Assembly: GCA_013099195.1 (NCBI GenBank)
Contig: CP039999.1
Coordinates: 496,001-560,000, forward strand
Reading direction: 5' to 3'
Source: Candidatus Saccharibacteria bacterium oral taxon 488
Lineage (GTDB): Bacteria > Patescibacteriota > Saccharimonadia > Saccharimonadales > Saccharimonadaceae
Length of the DNA: 64,000 bases
The stretch's first letter is position 1; each line of letters opens with the position of its first letter. The translations under genes were made by a program, and so were the position numbers. Shown here one piece after another: positions 31,984 through 39,555 of this stretch. Under the pieces are notes generated by a model that worked only from the letters and a program-made list of their open reading frames with translations, was not told where the DNA came from and searched no databases.

Positions 31984-32934
31984 ATGAAATATACTGTAAA
32001 ACAATTACAGGCGGATTTTCCTGATGATGACGCGTGCCTTGAATGGCTAGTTGCGTACTTATATCCAAACGGGATAACCTGCCCTAAATGCGATACAATT
32101 ACCAAACACTACCGAGTATCTGGTAGGCGTTCATATTGTTGCTCGAAATGCGGCAATCATCTGTATCCGCTTGCTAATACTATATTTCATAGGTCACGCA
32201 CACCCCTTACAGACTGGTTTCACGCTATTTACATAATGAGTACAAATAAGGCTGGTACGAGTGCAAGACAAATTGAGCGTGAGATTGGTGTCACCTATAA
32301 AACAGCATGGCGGATGATGCATCAAATTCGTTCAATGATGGGCAATAAAGATACTGAACTAGCCAACGATGTAGAAGTAGATGAAACATATATACACCCT
32401 AATGTATTCAAGCGTTCGTCTGCTCAAAAGCGGTATGGTCGTGATGCGCGGCGCACGGGAGAAATTCTATTCGGTGCTGTTGAACGTAACGGCGAGGTGA
32501 AGATATGGCACGTTAAATCATCTGGTGTTCGTGTATTACAACCTTTGATACTTACAAACGTTAAAGACGGAGCTACAGTACATAGCGATGGTCACAAATC
32601 ATATACGTCACTACCTAAATACGGATATGATCATCGTACTACTAATCATGGAATCGGTGAATATTATACTGAATATTCATATACACAAAACATTGAAAAC
32701 GTATGGTCACATATTAAGCGCGGTATCAAGGGCGTATATCGACATGTCGGGACTAGGTATGTTCAATTATACGCAAACGAATACGCATGGCGATATAATC
32801 ACCGCCAACACAAAGTGTTGTTTTGGTATTTGCTGGCGGATATTATTTATCCGCGGTCTTGCGCTTTTTCGCGGCAGCAGCAGGTTGCTTCTTACGCGCT
32901 ACCTGCTTCAGGATATCGAAAAACTGTTTCTTAG
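31984..32934 (+). CDS. IS1595-type transposase (ISXO2-like)
   Basis: 316 residues from ATG 31984. An N-terminal zinc ribbon (CPKCDTI and CCSKCG, about residues 36-57) precedes the ISXO2-like DDE domain: NDVEVDETYI, then VHSDGHKSY and QNIENVWSHIKRGIKG. This is the IS1595 layout. TATAAT lies about 28 bases before the ATG; in-frame starts further upstream (31858, 31942) would precede that -10. The core normally ends around the YNHRQ...F region; here about 30 more residues are read out of the antisense strand of a small basic gene at 32843-32962, so the IS end probably lies near 32840. I could not find clear terminal inverted repeats. Confidence 0.88.
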   Translation: MKYTVKQLQADFPDDDACLEWLVAYLYPNGITCPKCDTITKHYRVSGRRSYCCSKCGNHLYPLANTIFHRSRTPLTDWFHAIYIMSTNKAGTSARQIEREIGVTYKTAWRMMHQIRSMMGNKDTELANDVEVDETYIHPNVFKRSSAQKRYGRDARRTGEILFGAVERNGEVKIWHVKSSGVRVLQPLILTNVKDGATVHSDGHKSYTSLPKYGYDHRTTNHGIGEYYTEYSYTQNIENVWSHIKRGIKGVYRHVGTRYVQLYANEYAWRYNHRQHKVLFWYLLADIIYPRSCAFSRQQQVASYALPASGYRKTVS

Positions 32935-32962
32935 TTGGTTCTTTTTTCTTTACGTTAGCCAT
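32843..32962 (-). CDS. Small very basic protein
   Basis: 39 residues, MANVKKKEPTKKQFFDILKQ..., about one third Lys/Arg with an Ala-rich stretch (QPAAAAKKRK). Too short for most gene finders. TATAAT (32970-32975) ends exactly seven bases before the ATG, the same spacing as many genes in this window, which is good evidence that it is real. It is antisense to the 3' end of the transposase gene (overlap 32843-32934). It may bind nucleic acid; no family recognised. Confidence 0.65.
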   Translation of the reverse strand: MANVKKKEPTKKQFFDILKQVARKKQPAAAAKKRKTADK

Positions 32963-32977
32963 TATCTTTATTATACC

Positions 32978-33151
32978 CTACGCATGCCAATAGTGATTTG
33001 GGCTAAGTGAGTAATACGGAATAGTAAACAAACCTACGCCGATAAAACAAAGCAAAACATGTTTGATTATACTGTGACCTTTTTGTTGTCGAGTATAAAG
33101 TGCCTTATCTTTGCCCCGTAGGTTGTCGTTATTTTGCTTTTGATTGTCCAT
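32978..33151 (-). CDS. Small single-span membrane protein
   Basis: 57 residues: a hydrophilic N-terminal half (MDNQKQNNDNLRGKDKALY) and one membrane span (about 30-48) ending YYSLSPNHYWHA. GGAGG lies five bases before the ATG at 33151, which sets the start; earlier in-frame codons are upstream of it. A terminator lies just upstream, so this is a separate unit from the ImmA pair. Not recognised. Confidence 0.6.
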   Translation of the reverse strand: MDNQKQNNDNLRGKDKALYTRQQKGHSIIKHVLLCFIGVGLFTIPYYSLSPNHYWHA

Positions 33152-33173
33152 AAGAGCCTCCATTCTTTCTATT

Positions 33174-33199
33174 AAAAAGGACAGCCATCGCTGGCTGTC
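33174..33199 (-). terminator. Intrinsic terminator on the minus strand
   Basis: GACAGCC and GGCTGTC (33180-33186 and 33193-33199) form the stem, followed on the minus strand by CTTTTTAAT. It sits inside an intergenic stretch with three GTCTAGAC palindromes nearby. Confidence 0.75.
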
Positions 33200-33260
33200 T
33201 AGACCCACAACAAGGGTTTATCCCTATTGCTTTTAGCAAATGGCTGCCCATTTTCGGGAT

Positions 33261-33293
33261 AAAAAATGAGCCTCGCTGTGAGTCTAGACGAGG
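33261..33293 (-). terminator. Terminator downstream of the ImmA pair
   Basis: CCTCG (33271-33275) and CGAGG (33289-33293) pair, with TCATTTTTT following on the minus strand. It lies about 30 bases after the stop of the membrane protein at 33322. Confidence 0.65.
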
Positions 33294-33321
33294 TTATTAT
33301 ATCATTTTCAAAAGCGTTGTG

Positions 33322-33612
33322 CTACCGATCTTTTGGTTTTGAGATCTTATTAGTAAATAACCCACCAATATAACCAATGAATATATAAACCGCATTAACC
33401 AACCGTGATTTATCTCCATACAAAATTTCAAGGACACTGTACACAATAATAGCAATAATTAGAACAACAGGTAAAACCTTAAATAGCATTATTCTATTCC
33501 CATGCTCGGCTTCGCGTTGCTCTTCGGTACGTATTTTTTCGTTTACTTCAAGAACTTTATCGATCTCATCAAAAGATGCCGACTTCGCATTATTAAGTCG
33601 ATCGTTGTCAAT
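33322..33612 (-). CDS. Two-span membrane protein, in frame with immA after its stop
   Basis: The reading frame continues directly from the immA TAA (33616-33618): KIDNDRLNNAKSASFDEI..., a charged helical segment (DKVLEVNEKIRTEEQREAE), then two membrane spans (PVVLIIAIIVYSVLEIL and NAVYIFIGYIGGLF) and TNKISKPKDR. About 96 residues. The only usable starts are ATT at 33612 or ATG at 33489, the latter giving 55 residues but losing the clearly coding charged part. It may therefore be reached by stop-codon readthrough, by a non-ATG start, or be the rest of a fused gene broken by a nonsense mutation. Unrecognised. Confidence 0.55.
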   Translation of the reverse strand: MDNDRLNNAKSASFDEIDKVLEVNEKIRTEEQREAEHGNRIMLFKVLPVVLIIAIIVYSVLEILYGDKSRLVNAVYIFIGYIGGLFTNKISKPKDR

Positions 33613-33615
33613 TTT

Positions 33616-34131
33616 TTAAGCGAAATACCCAAGATCTAGCTTCAAGCCGCGTACCGTTGCAGCAGATACGGACACTAGGAAGTAATCTGCAATCTCCTCA
33701 ATCGTTTCGGCTTGTCTCCATTTTTTACGAAATTCATTCTCAGGCATTAAAAGATCTGCTGCAAATTCATCAGCCTCTCTTTCGGTCTGATTGTAGCTAT
33801 TTGTGTCTTTAATTCGATTTAAAACACCTGTAGCTGGCTTAAGATATGTGCTGACAACTTCTTGTCCAACAGTAATTTGATTTCGATGCTTTACATAATG
33901 ACCAATTTCGTGAGCTAATGTGAATCGGTTGCGTAGTTGAGAATGTTTTGAGTTTAAAAATATAATAAATTTTCCATCAATATGAGCCAAAGAGCCAGAC
34001 TGTCTGTCGTCCCACTCCTCGGTCATTTTTACGCTAATACCGAGCTCCGATGCAATGCGCATCAGCTGTACAGGAAACCCATTTCCGTCTGAACTTCTGT
34101 CGATGATTTTTTCAACTTCAGTTTGATTCAT
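33616..34131 (-). CDS. ImmA/IrrE-type zinc metallopeptidase
   Basis: 171 residues. The HEXXH motif HEIGHY (about residues 74-79) with FTLAHEIGHYVKH and the second zinc-side region EREADEFAADLLMPE define the ImmA/IrrE (DUF955) family. Such peptidases cleave repressors in phage, integrative elements and toxin-antitoxin loci. No partner repressor with helix-turn-helix is next to it; a membrane segment follows in the same frame. TTCCTCC in the upstream leader (AGGAGGAAATC on this strand) provides a ribosome site. Located next to the IS and the kinase-like cassette, this is probably an accessory gene. Confidence 0.88.
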   Translation of the reverse strand: MNQTEVEKIIDRSSDGNGFPVQLMRIASELGISVKMTEEWDDRQSGSLAHIDGKFIIFLNSKHSQLRNRFTLAHEIGHYVKHRNQITVGQEVVSTYLKPATGVLNRIKDTNSYNQTEREADEFAADLLMPENEFRKKWRQAETIEEIADYFLVSVSAATVRGLKLDLGYFA

Positions 34132-34295
34132 GATTTCCTCCTATTGTATAGCTATTATATTTATACACAAGCATAATCATTATATTTACATTGTAACACC
34201 TTCATTGCTGCTAACATATAAGGAGCTTGTCTCAATGGGATAATTGCCTGAGTCTGCTATTGACTTTTTATGTCTATCTGTTGTAATATCCAAAT

Positions 34296-35009
34296 ATGCC
34301 ACATGAACATATCCAACCAAGAGAAATCGATGATACAGATTTTATTATTTCGGGTCTGCTTGGTGAAGGCGGCTCAAAAACAGTATTTGACGCAATCATT
34401 AATGGAAAAAGAAGGGCGCTGGCGATACCGAATAGTATTGACGATCCCGATACACAGGCAGAGAAATGGAACAGTGTATTACAAGAACCCGAAAACGCGA
34501 AACTACTGTCTGAATTAGGACTTCTCACCATTCCAGAATACGAAATAATGGTTACTACTATAAACGGTCGGGAATTACCAGTACTAAGCATGACGCCATT
34601 TTCTGACCTTCCTTTTAAGGTCTTTGACGGCAAGGATGGAACACAGACATATACACACGGTCCACTTTCTCATATTGAACATTTTTCAGATATTTCTTCC
34701 TATATCACTGGTTTTGGCGCCGATATCGCCACGCTCACACAATCGGGAATCGTCCTGTCGCGAGACAGTATATCGTTTGCCGCCCTACCGGACGGATCGA
34801 TGCGCTTATTCTTCTACGATTTACAGGGTATGACAATTAATGATGATTCGGTTAATAAAGATGAGCTTAGAGAGGATTATTCAAAACTAGTCGTTTATAT
34901 GTTAGACAACATATTCGACTACCAGCAGTTGATGCGTTTTGAAGAACAGGGCTACGATTTTCGTGAGCGCATGGACCTATCACAGAAACTTCAAGCAATC
35001 GCTAATTAA
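34296..35009 (+). CDS. Kinase-like protein, possibly a pseudokinase or phosphotransferase
   Basis: 237 residues. The order of motifs resembles the protein kinase fold: a glycine-loop-like LGEGGSKTVFDA (about residues 20-31), LSRDSISFAALPDG in the catalytic-loop place and FFYDLQGM in the DFG place. The usual VAIK lysine is replaced (RRALAI) and HRD is SRD, so activity is uncertain. TTGACT-18-TAATAT ends six bases before the ATG: leaderless. It leads a cassette with a 73-residue ORF and a PHP phosphoesterase. The family assignment is my reading and needs structural confirmation. Confidence 0.55.
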   Translation: MPHEHIQPREIDDTDFIISGLLGEGGSKTVFDAIINGKRRALAIPNSIDDPDTQAEKWNSVLQEPENAKLLSELGLLTIPEYEIMVTTINGRELPVLSMTPFSDLPFKVFDGKDGTQTYTHGPLSHIEHFSDISSYITGFGADIATLTQSGIVLSRDSISFAALPDGSMRLFFYDLQGMTINDDSVNKDELREDYSKLVVYMLDNIFDYQQLMRFEEQGYDFRERMDLSQKLQAIAN

Positions 35010-35160
35010 ACTTTTTAGTGTTGCTCGACGCGAAGTGTATAATTTAATTGTAGATAACCTAATAGAAGCCGTAGCCGACAGAGCCGAGAAAGACAAACGC
35101 CAACTTGAAGCGCCCGGTGTTGCGCGATGCCTAAAGGAAAGGATTAATTCTTGGAAATGA
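34939..35160 (+). CDS. Small helical protein between kinase-like and PHP genes
   Basis: Up to 73 residues from TTG 34939, overlapping the preceding gene by 71 bases in another frame; a GTG at 35035 would give 41 residues. The distinct part reads LIEAVADRAEKDKRQLEA and ends CLKERINSWK, charged and helical. Its TGA overlaps the ATG of the PHP gene (ATGA), so translation is coupled. Start uncertain, coding status likely. Not recognised. Confidence 0.5.
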   Translation: MKNRATIFVSAWTYHRNFKQSLIKLFSVARREVYNLIVDNLIEAVADRAEKDKRQLEAPGVARCLKERINSWK

Positions 35161-36083
35161 AACGACAACACATCATTGACCTACATACCCATACTATCCA
35201 CTCTGACGGAGTGTTAACGCCAATTGAACTAATTGATCGAGCATATGATAATGGTGTATCCGTACTGTCGATCGCCGACCACGATACGTTAGGTGCATAT
35301 AAGGACGAATCAACATTTGAACAGGCTAAGAAACGTGACATTCACCTCATCCCCGGAGTTGAAATTTCAGCCAAGTATCGTTCTGTCGGTATTCATGTTT
35401 TGGGACTTTTTATTGACTATGAGAATGATACTCTCAATAACCTCTTAGAGAGGCAGCATGATTTTAGGATTGATTATATGAACCGTGCTGTTGATATGTT
35501 TGAAAAAGACGGCTGGGCGATTGCACCAAAAGAAAGCTTACTCTCACTAGGGTCAATCACTAAAGCTCACATTTCCCAAAGTATCGTTGAGCACGAGGAG
35601 AACGCTAGTCGTCTAAAAGAAGTGTTCGGTGAAATTCCCAGTCGCGGAAGATTTATCGAAGCAATGATGAATGAAGGCTGTAAGTACTTCGTAGAACGTG
35701 AAACATTATCACCAGAAGAAGCTATCCAAGCAATTCACGACGCGCACGGTGTTGCAATCTTCGCCCATCCTATTGCCAGTTTATACGAAGATATGGATAT
35801 GACAGCCCTCCGCGACGTGATTAGCAATACTAACTTCGACGCACTCGAAGCGTTTTATTACTACCATGACCAGTCCAGAGGCGGAGCGATGGTGACGGCA
35901 ATTGATCAAATGACAGAACTTGCTCAAGAGTTTGGACTTGCTGTGAGCGCTGGCTCTGATTACCATGGACCAAATCCAGCTCATGGTCGTCAGACCGATG
36001 TAGGGTTCAAGGGAATGCCAAGAAAACCGGGATTGAAATACCTTAAAGCTTTGGAAGAGATAGCTCTCAAATATACTTCTTAG
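35157..36083 (+). CDS. PHP-domain phosphoesterase
   Basis: 308 residues. All PHP metal-binding motifs are visible: IDLHTHTIHSDG, SIADHDTLG, LIPGVEIS, AIFAHPIAS and SAGSDYHGPN. This layout matches the RNase AM/YciV-like and nucleotide 3',5'-phosphatase group of trinuclear-metal hydrolases. The start may be ATG 35157, whose ATGA overlaps the preceding stop, or TTG 35151, which has AAAGGA at a better distance (seven bases). Third gene of the kinase-like cassette. A role in nucleotide or oligoribonucleotide turnover is expected from the family. Confidence 0.9.
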   Translation: MKRQHIIDLHTHTIHSDGVLTPIELIDRAYDNGVSVLSIADHDTLGAYKDESTFEQAKKRDIHLIPGVEISAKYRSVGIHVLGLFIDYENDTLNNLLERQHDFRIDYMNRAVDMFEKDGWAIAPKESLLSLGSITKAHISQSIVEHEENASRLKEVFGEIPSRGRFIEAMMNEGCKYFVERETLSPEEAIQAIHDAHGVAIFAHPIASLYEDMDMTALRDVISNTNFDALEAFYYYHDQSRGGAMVTAIDQMTELAQEFGLAVSAGSDYHGPNPAHGRQTDVGFKGMPRKPGLKYLKALEEIALKYTS

Positions 36084-36094
36084 TAGCAGCTAAC

Positions 36095-37258
36095 TTAGCG
36101 GATAATCCCGCCACCCAAGCATTCCTCGCCGTCATATATTACGGCCGACTGACCCGGGGTGACGGCGCGCTGCGGCTCAGCCAGCTTGACTGTCACCTTC
36201 TCACTAGCATCGTTATTGATGCATGTGACCTCTGCCTTGATCAACGACGCTCGGTGTCGCACCCGAACCTGATAGGTGCCGTCTTTTAGCGGCTGATTGA
36301 TCCAGTGAACGTCAGTCAGGGTCAATTCTTTCCGCCACAAGTTACCATCATCAATTGAGCGGGACACGTAAACTTCATTCTTGGCCATATCTTTGCCGAC
36401 GACATAGTACGGCAAGCCGCCACCAACATTCAGGCCATGCCGCTGCCCCAGGGTATAGAAAATTGCGCCATCATGCCGGCCGACAACCGCGCCCGTTGGC
36501 TGGTCGATGATATCGCCAGGGCTCGTCTCGACATATTCTGACAAAAACTCACGAATTCCCACTTGCCCAACAAAGCAAATCCCCATCGACTCCTTTTTGC
36601 TGGCCGTCCACAAGCCCCGCTCTTTGGCCATCTGGCGCACCTCAGCCTTGGTAAAATCACCCAGCGGAAACATGGTTTTTGCTAGCGCCTCGGACGTCAC
36701 GCGGTAGAGGAAATAGGTTTGGTCTTTATTGTCATCGTGAGCCCGGAATAGTCGACCCTCGCTCAAACAAGAATCTGCTCTGCGGGTGGCGCGAGGCGGG
36801 GTAGCGCCCGAAAATGTTTTCAGCTTACCTGAAAAATTTTCAGGGGCGGACCGAGCGACAGGACCCGCGGGAAGAAAAGTACGCGCATAATGCCCCGTCG
36901 CAATATACTCCGCACCCGCTGCCAACGCTGCGTCCAAAAACAACTTAAACTTCACCTCTTGATTACACATCACATCAGGATTTGGCGTCCGACCCGCCTG
37001 GTATTCGCGGATCATATAGTCAACAACAGTTTGCTTATACTCTTTCTGAAAATCAAACACCTGAAAATCAATTCCCAGTCCCACCGCCACGCGTTTGGCG
37101 TCAGCCACATCCTCGGCCCACGGACAGTGCATACCCGGCAAATCTTCCGACCAATTTTTCATATAGACGCCGGTCACCTCGTGGCCCTGCTCAACCAACA
37201 GCGCAGCCGCTACCGACGAATCAACACCGCCCGACATACCGACGAACACCCGAGCCAT
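36095..37258 (-). CDS. mnmA: tRNA-specific 2-thiouridylase with in-frame insert
   Basis: 387 residues. MnmA thiolates U34 of tRNA-Lys/Glu/Gln using sulfur passed on from a cysteine desulfurase. VGMSGGVDSSVAAALL (PP-loop), NPDVMCNQEVKF (first catalytic Cys), IATGHYAR, NKDQTYFLYR and GICFVG (second Cys) are present. Between GHYAR and GRLFRAHDDNKDQ lies an insert of about 40 residues (APENFSGKLKTFSG core) absent from the family; its DNA is hairpin-rich (36762-36882). I chose ATG 37258, which overlaps the ydcF-like stop (TGATG). The cysteine desulfurase gene is two genes upstream, fitting sulfur relay. Confidence 0.95.
   Translation of the reverse strand: MARVFVGMSGGVDSSVAAALLVEQGHEVTGVYMKNWSEDLPGMHCPWAEDVADAKRVAVGLGIDFQVFDFQKEYKQTVVDYMIREYQAGRTPNPDVMCNQEVKFKLFLDAALAAGAEYIATGHYARTFLPAGPVARSAPENFSGKLKTFSGATPPRATRRADSCLSEGRLFRAHDDNKDQTYFLYRVTSEALAKTMFPLGDFTKAEVRQMAKERGLWTASKKESMGICFVGQVGIREFLSEYVETSPGDIIDQPTGAVVGRHDGAIFYTLGQRHGLNVGGGLPYYVVGKDMAKNEVYVSRSIDDGNLWRKELTLTDVHWINQPLKDGTYQVRVRHRASLIKAEVTCINNDASEKVTVKLAEPQRAVTPGQSAVIYDGEECLGGGIIR
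36762..36882 (-). repeat. Hairpin-rich in-frame insertion inside mnmA
   Basis: GAAAATGTTTTCAG (36810-36823), loop CTTAC, and CTGAAAAATTTTC (36829-36841) form a near-perfect hairpin; CTGCGGGT (36780-36787) and ACCCGCGG (36863-36870) form an outer stem. The translated product has no counterpart in other MnmA proteins. Limits are approximate. Length is a multiple of three since the frame continues. Confidence 0.6.
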
Positions 37259-37854
37259 CAGCGCGACACTCCCAGTGCAAACAAACCGATCCGCAGCAAT
37301 TCGCCGACCGCCAGCCACCAGCCCCACGGCGTCAGCCACCACCATGCACTCCAATGCCTGTCGTGCGTCGTCGGGCGTGCCCGCAGCTCAACATTCGGCA
37401 GTTGCGCTGAAAACTCAGCCAGCGCCCGCCGCATGTGATAGCCGCTGGTCACTAGGATGACACGCTTGATACCACGCTGCGCTATAATACTCGCCACTTC
37501 CTGGGCGTTTTGTTTGGTGGTCTCTGAACGTTCATCCATCACCAAGGCCGCAGCTGGCACACCCGCCGCTTCGGCTTGTTTTCTCATAGCGGCGGCGTTA
37601 GACGGACCGGATTTATCAGCTGCAGCACCAGACAAGATAATAGTCGGCGCCCAGCCAGCTTGATATAATTTGACTGCCTCAGCCGTGCGCGCTTCGGTAT
37701 CGCCGCCGCTGATAACAATGATGGCGCCCGCTTTTTGGCACTGCCCCGAACCCGGGCGCGGACAATCTTTCAAGTCATCCGGCGATAAGTAATAACTCAG
37801 GCCGACAACGACTGCGACCGCAATTAACACCAAGCCAATTAACCGATGAATCAC
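37258..37854 (-). CDS. YdcF-like (DUF218) membrane-anchored protein
   Basis: 198 residues: one N-terminal span (about 4-22), then a DUF218 domain with IIVISGGDTEARTAEAVKLY, IILSGAAADKSG, ERSETTKQNAQEVASI and VILVTSGYHMRRALAEF. DUF218/YdcF/ElyC proteins bind S-adenosylmethionine or affect envelope carrier-lipid metabolism; the role is unsettled. The start overlaps the cysteine desulfurase stop by four bases and the stop overlaps the mnmA ATG, so it is the middle gene of a coupled trio. Confidence 0.85.
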   Translation of the reverse strand: MIHRLIGLVLIAVAVVVGLSYYLSPDDLKDCPRPGSGQCQKAGAIIVISGGDTEARTAEAVKLYQAGWAPTIILSGAAADKSGPSNAAAMRKQAEAAGVPAAALVMDERSETTKQNAQEVASIIAQRGIKRVILVTSGYHMRRALAEFSAQLPNVELRARPTTHDRHWSAWWWLTPWGWWLAVGELLRIGLFALGVSR

Positions 37855-39005
37855 TGCGTCCTCGCCTTCTCGCGCCGCACCGCCTCAATAATTAGCTTAG
37901 TCGCCTGACACACATTAGTCTCATCGTTCAGCCGTCCCAACGTCAGCCGCAAACTACCATCAATTGCCGCATCACTCAGCCCAATCGCCGCCAAAACGTG
38001 TGAGCGCGTCCCCGAATTAGCCGCGCAGGCACTACCCGTCGCCACCAGCACGCCGTGCGCTTCTAGTAAAAACACCAATCGCTCAGCGTCAATACCAGGA
38101 AACGAAATATTGAGGAAATTAACCAGCGATTTTTTCTGATCAGAGGAAATAATCATGTCGGGGAAAGCCGCTAATAGCTTTTTTACTAACGTATCACGCA
38201 GTCCTCGCAGCCGTTTTGCTTCACCGCTGCGACGCTCGGTAGCTAACTCCAGCGCCGTCGCAAAGCCGACCACACCAGCCACATTTTCCGTGCCGCTACG
38301 CAGACCCGCCTCCTGCCCGCCGCCAACGATATTTGGCTGTAGCTTGACGCCCGGCCGCAGCCATAGCAAACTAACCTGCTTTGGTCCGTAAACTTTTGCC
38401 GCCGATAGCGTCAACAAATCAACCCCCAGCCGCTTAATTTTCACATCCATCAGCGCTGCGGTCTGCGAGGCGTCAGTATGAAATATAAGCGGCGTAGATT
38501 CGCCATTTTCTTGGCGTCTGAGTCGCTCGGCCCTAACAACTTCGGCAATTTCTTCAATGGGCTGAATATATCCGAGTTCATGATTCGCCAGCGCGATACT
38601 CATAAAACTAACGTCTGGCGTCAGTAGTTTTTCAACAGCCTGCGGATTGATGCGTCCATTTTTCATCGGTAGGATGAGCCGAACGTCCGAGCGCGCTTTC
38701 GCAGAATTGATAACCGAACTATGTTCAATCGCCGAGACTAAACTCACGCCAGACGCTGCGGTAAACGCCAGATTGATAGACTCCGTGGCGCCAGCTGTCA
38801 TCACTAACTCATCCGCACCCACGCCCAGCACCCGCGCGATACGCGACTTGGCCTCGCGGTAGTCACGCTTGACGGTGACCGCCGGTGCATATGGACTGGA
38901 CGGGTTAAAGAACTTCTCGGAAAAATACGGCTGCATTGCCTCAACCACCAACGGATCCATCGGCGTAGCAGCAGCGTGATCAAGATATATCATAGAGGAT
39001 TCCAC
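37851..39005 (-). CDS. NifS/IscS-like cysteine desulfurase
   Basis: PLP enzyme that removes sulfur from cysteine; here the sulfur donor for mnmA two genes on. YLDHAAATPMDP at the N-terminus, SNHELGYIQPI-like region (ALANHELGYIQPIEEI), the PLP lysine in LSAAKVYGPKQ (the family His before Lys is Ala) and the catalytic cysteine in GSACAANSGTRSH. Two starts are possible: GTG 39005, seven bases after TATAAT (39013-39018) as in other leaderless genes here, or ATG 38993, which starts at MIYLDH as in homologues. I give the longer form. No iscU is nearby. Confidence 0.92.
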   Translation of the reverse strand: MESSMIYLDHAAATPMDPLVVEAMQPYFSEKFFNPSSPYAPAVTVKRDYREAKSRIARVLGVGADELVMTAGATESINLAFTAASGVSLVSAIEHSSVINSAKARSDVRLILPMKNGRINPQAVEKLLTPDVSFMSIALANHELGYIQPIEEIAEVVRAERLRRQENGESTPLIFHTDASQTAALMDVKIKRLGVDLLTLSAAKVYGPKQVSLLWLRPGVKLQPNIVGGGQEAGLRSGTENVAGVVGFATALELATERRSGEAKRLRGLRDTLVKKLLAAFPDMIISSDQKKSLVNFLNISFPGIDAERLVFLLEAHGVLVATGSACAANSGTRSHVLAAIGLSDAAIDGSLRLTLGRLNDETNVCQATKLIIEAVRREKARTQ

Positions 39006-39038
39006 ACATACTATTATACCAAGCAGCCCAGACGGCGA

Positions 39039-39542
39039 CTACACCAACTGTCCAGTTTTCGGATCGCGATTATATAGCTGGCGTGCCACCCGTTCATGAT
39101 ATTCATTAACCGCCAGCACAAAGTTTTGTAGCTCCTGGCCTTCGAGATAGTTATACTGATAGTTAGGCTGGATTTTCAAGATACCCTTCGACTGCACCTC
39201 GTAGCGCGTCGTCAGCTCATGACGCTTGCCGTCCTTGCTCATCACTTCTTCGTGCCAAATCCACGTCGTTTTATCGAGGTTAAAGAACGTCCGTCGGACG
39301 ACGTGAGCCGGCTTTTCACCAAAAATCGTTGCACCAATTTCACTCTCCAGTTGAATCAGTTCGCGCTCAGTCAATTTTTTCAGCGGCCGATCTTTACGAG
39401 TGAGTCGCAGTAGTGAGCGCGTCGATTTCGGGACTTTTGGCGCCGAGGCGGCGTGAGCCGGCTTTGCCGATTGAGATGAGCGTGAAAGACGCGTGTTATC
39501 CGCCAAGACGAGACCAAGGGCTTTTTTGAGAATCGTTGGCAT
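39039..39542 (-). CDS. Hypothetical protein
   Basis: 167 residues. N-terminal 60 residues are basic and Ser/Ala/Lys-rich; the rest is a compact soluble domain (TIFGEKPAHVVRRTFFNLDKTTWIWHEE and LKIQPNYQYNYLEG-type sequence). Not recognised. AAAGGAGGTGAT, almost the full anti-16S complement, lies five bases before the ATG. Last gene of the metG-tatD unit: the preceding gene ends 13 bases upstream. Confidence 0.65.
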   Translation of the reverse strand: MPTILKKALGLVLADNTRLSRSSQSAKPAHAASAPKVPKSTRSLLRLTRKDRPLKKLTERELIQLESEIGATIFGEKPAHVVRRTFFNLDKTTWIWHEEVMSKDGKRHELTTRYEVQSKGILKIQPNYQYNYLEGQELQNFVLAVNEYHERVARQLYNRDPKTGQLV

Positions 39543-39555
39543 AAATCACCTCCTT

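Noticed and set aside
33220-33235. TAGGGATAA-like sequence resembling a homing-endonuclease site
   Set aside because: Only about half of the I-SceI site is matched and no such enzyme is present.
37259-37354. N-terminal extension of mnmA by 32 residues
   Set aside because: The extension overlaps the ydcF-like gene and lacks similarity to MnmA; TGATG coupling at 37258 fits the family start.
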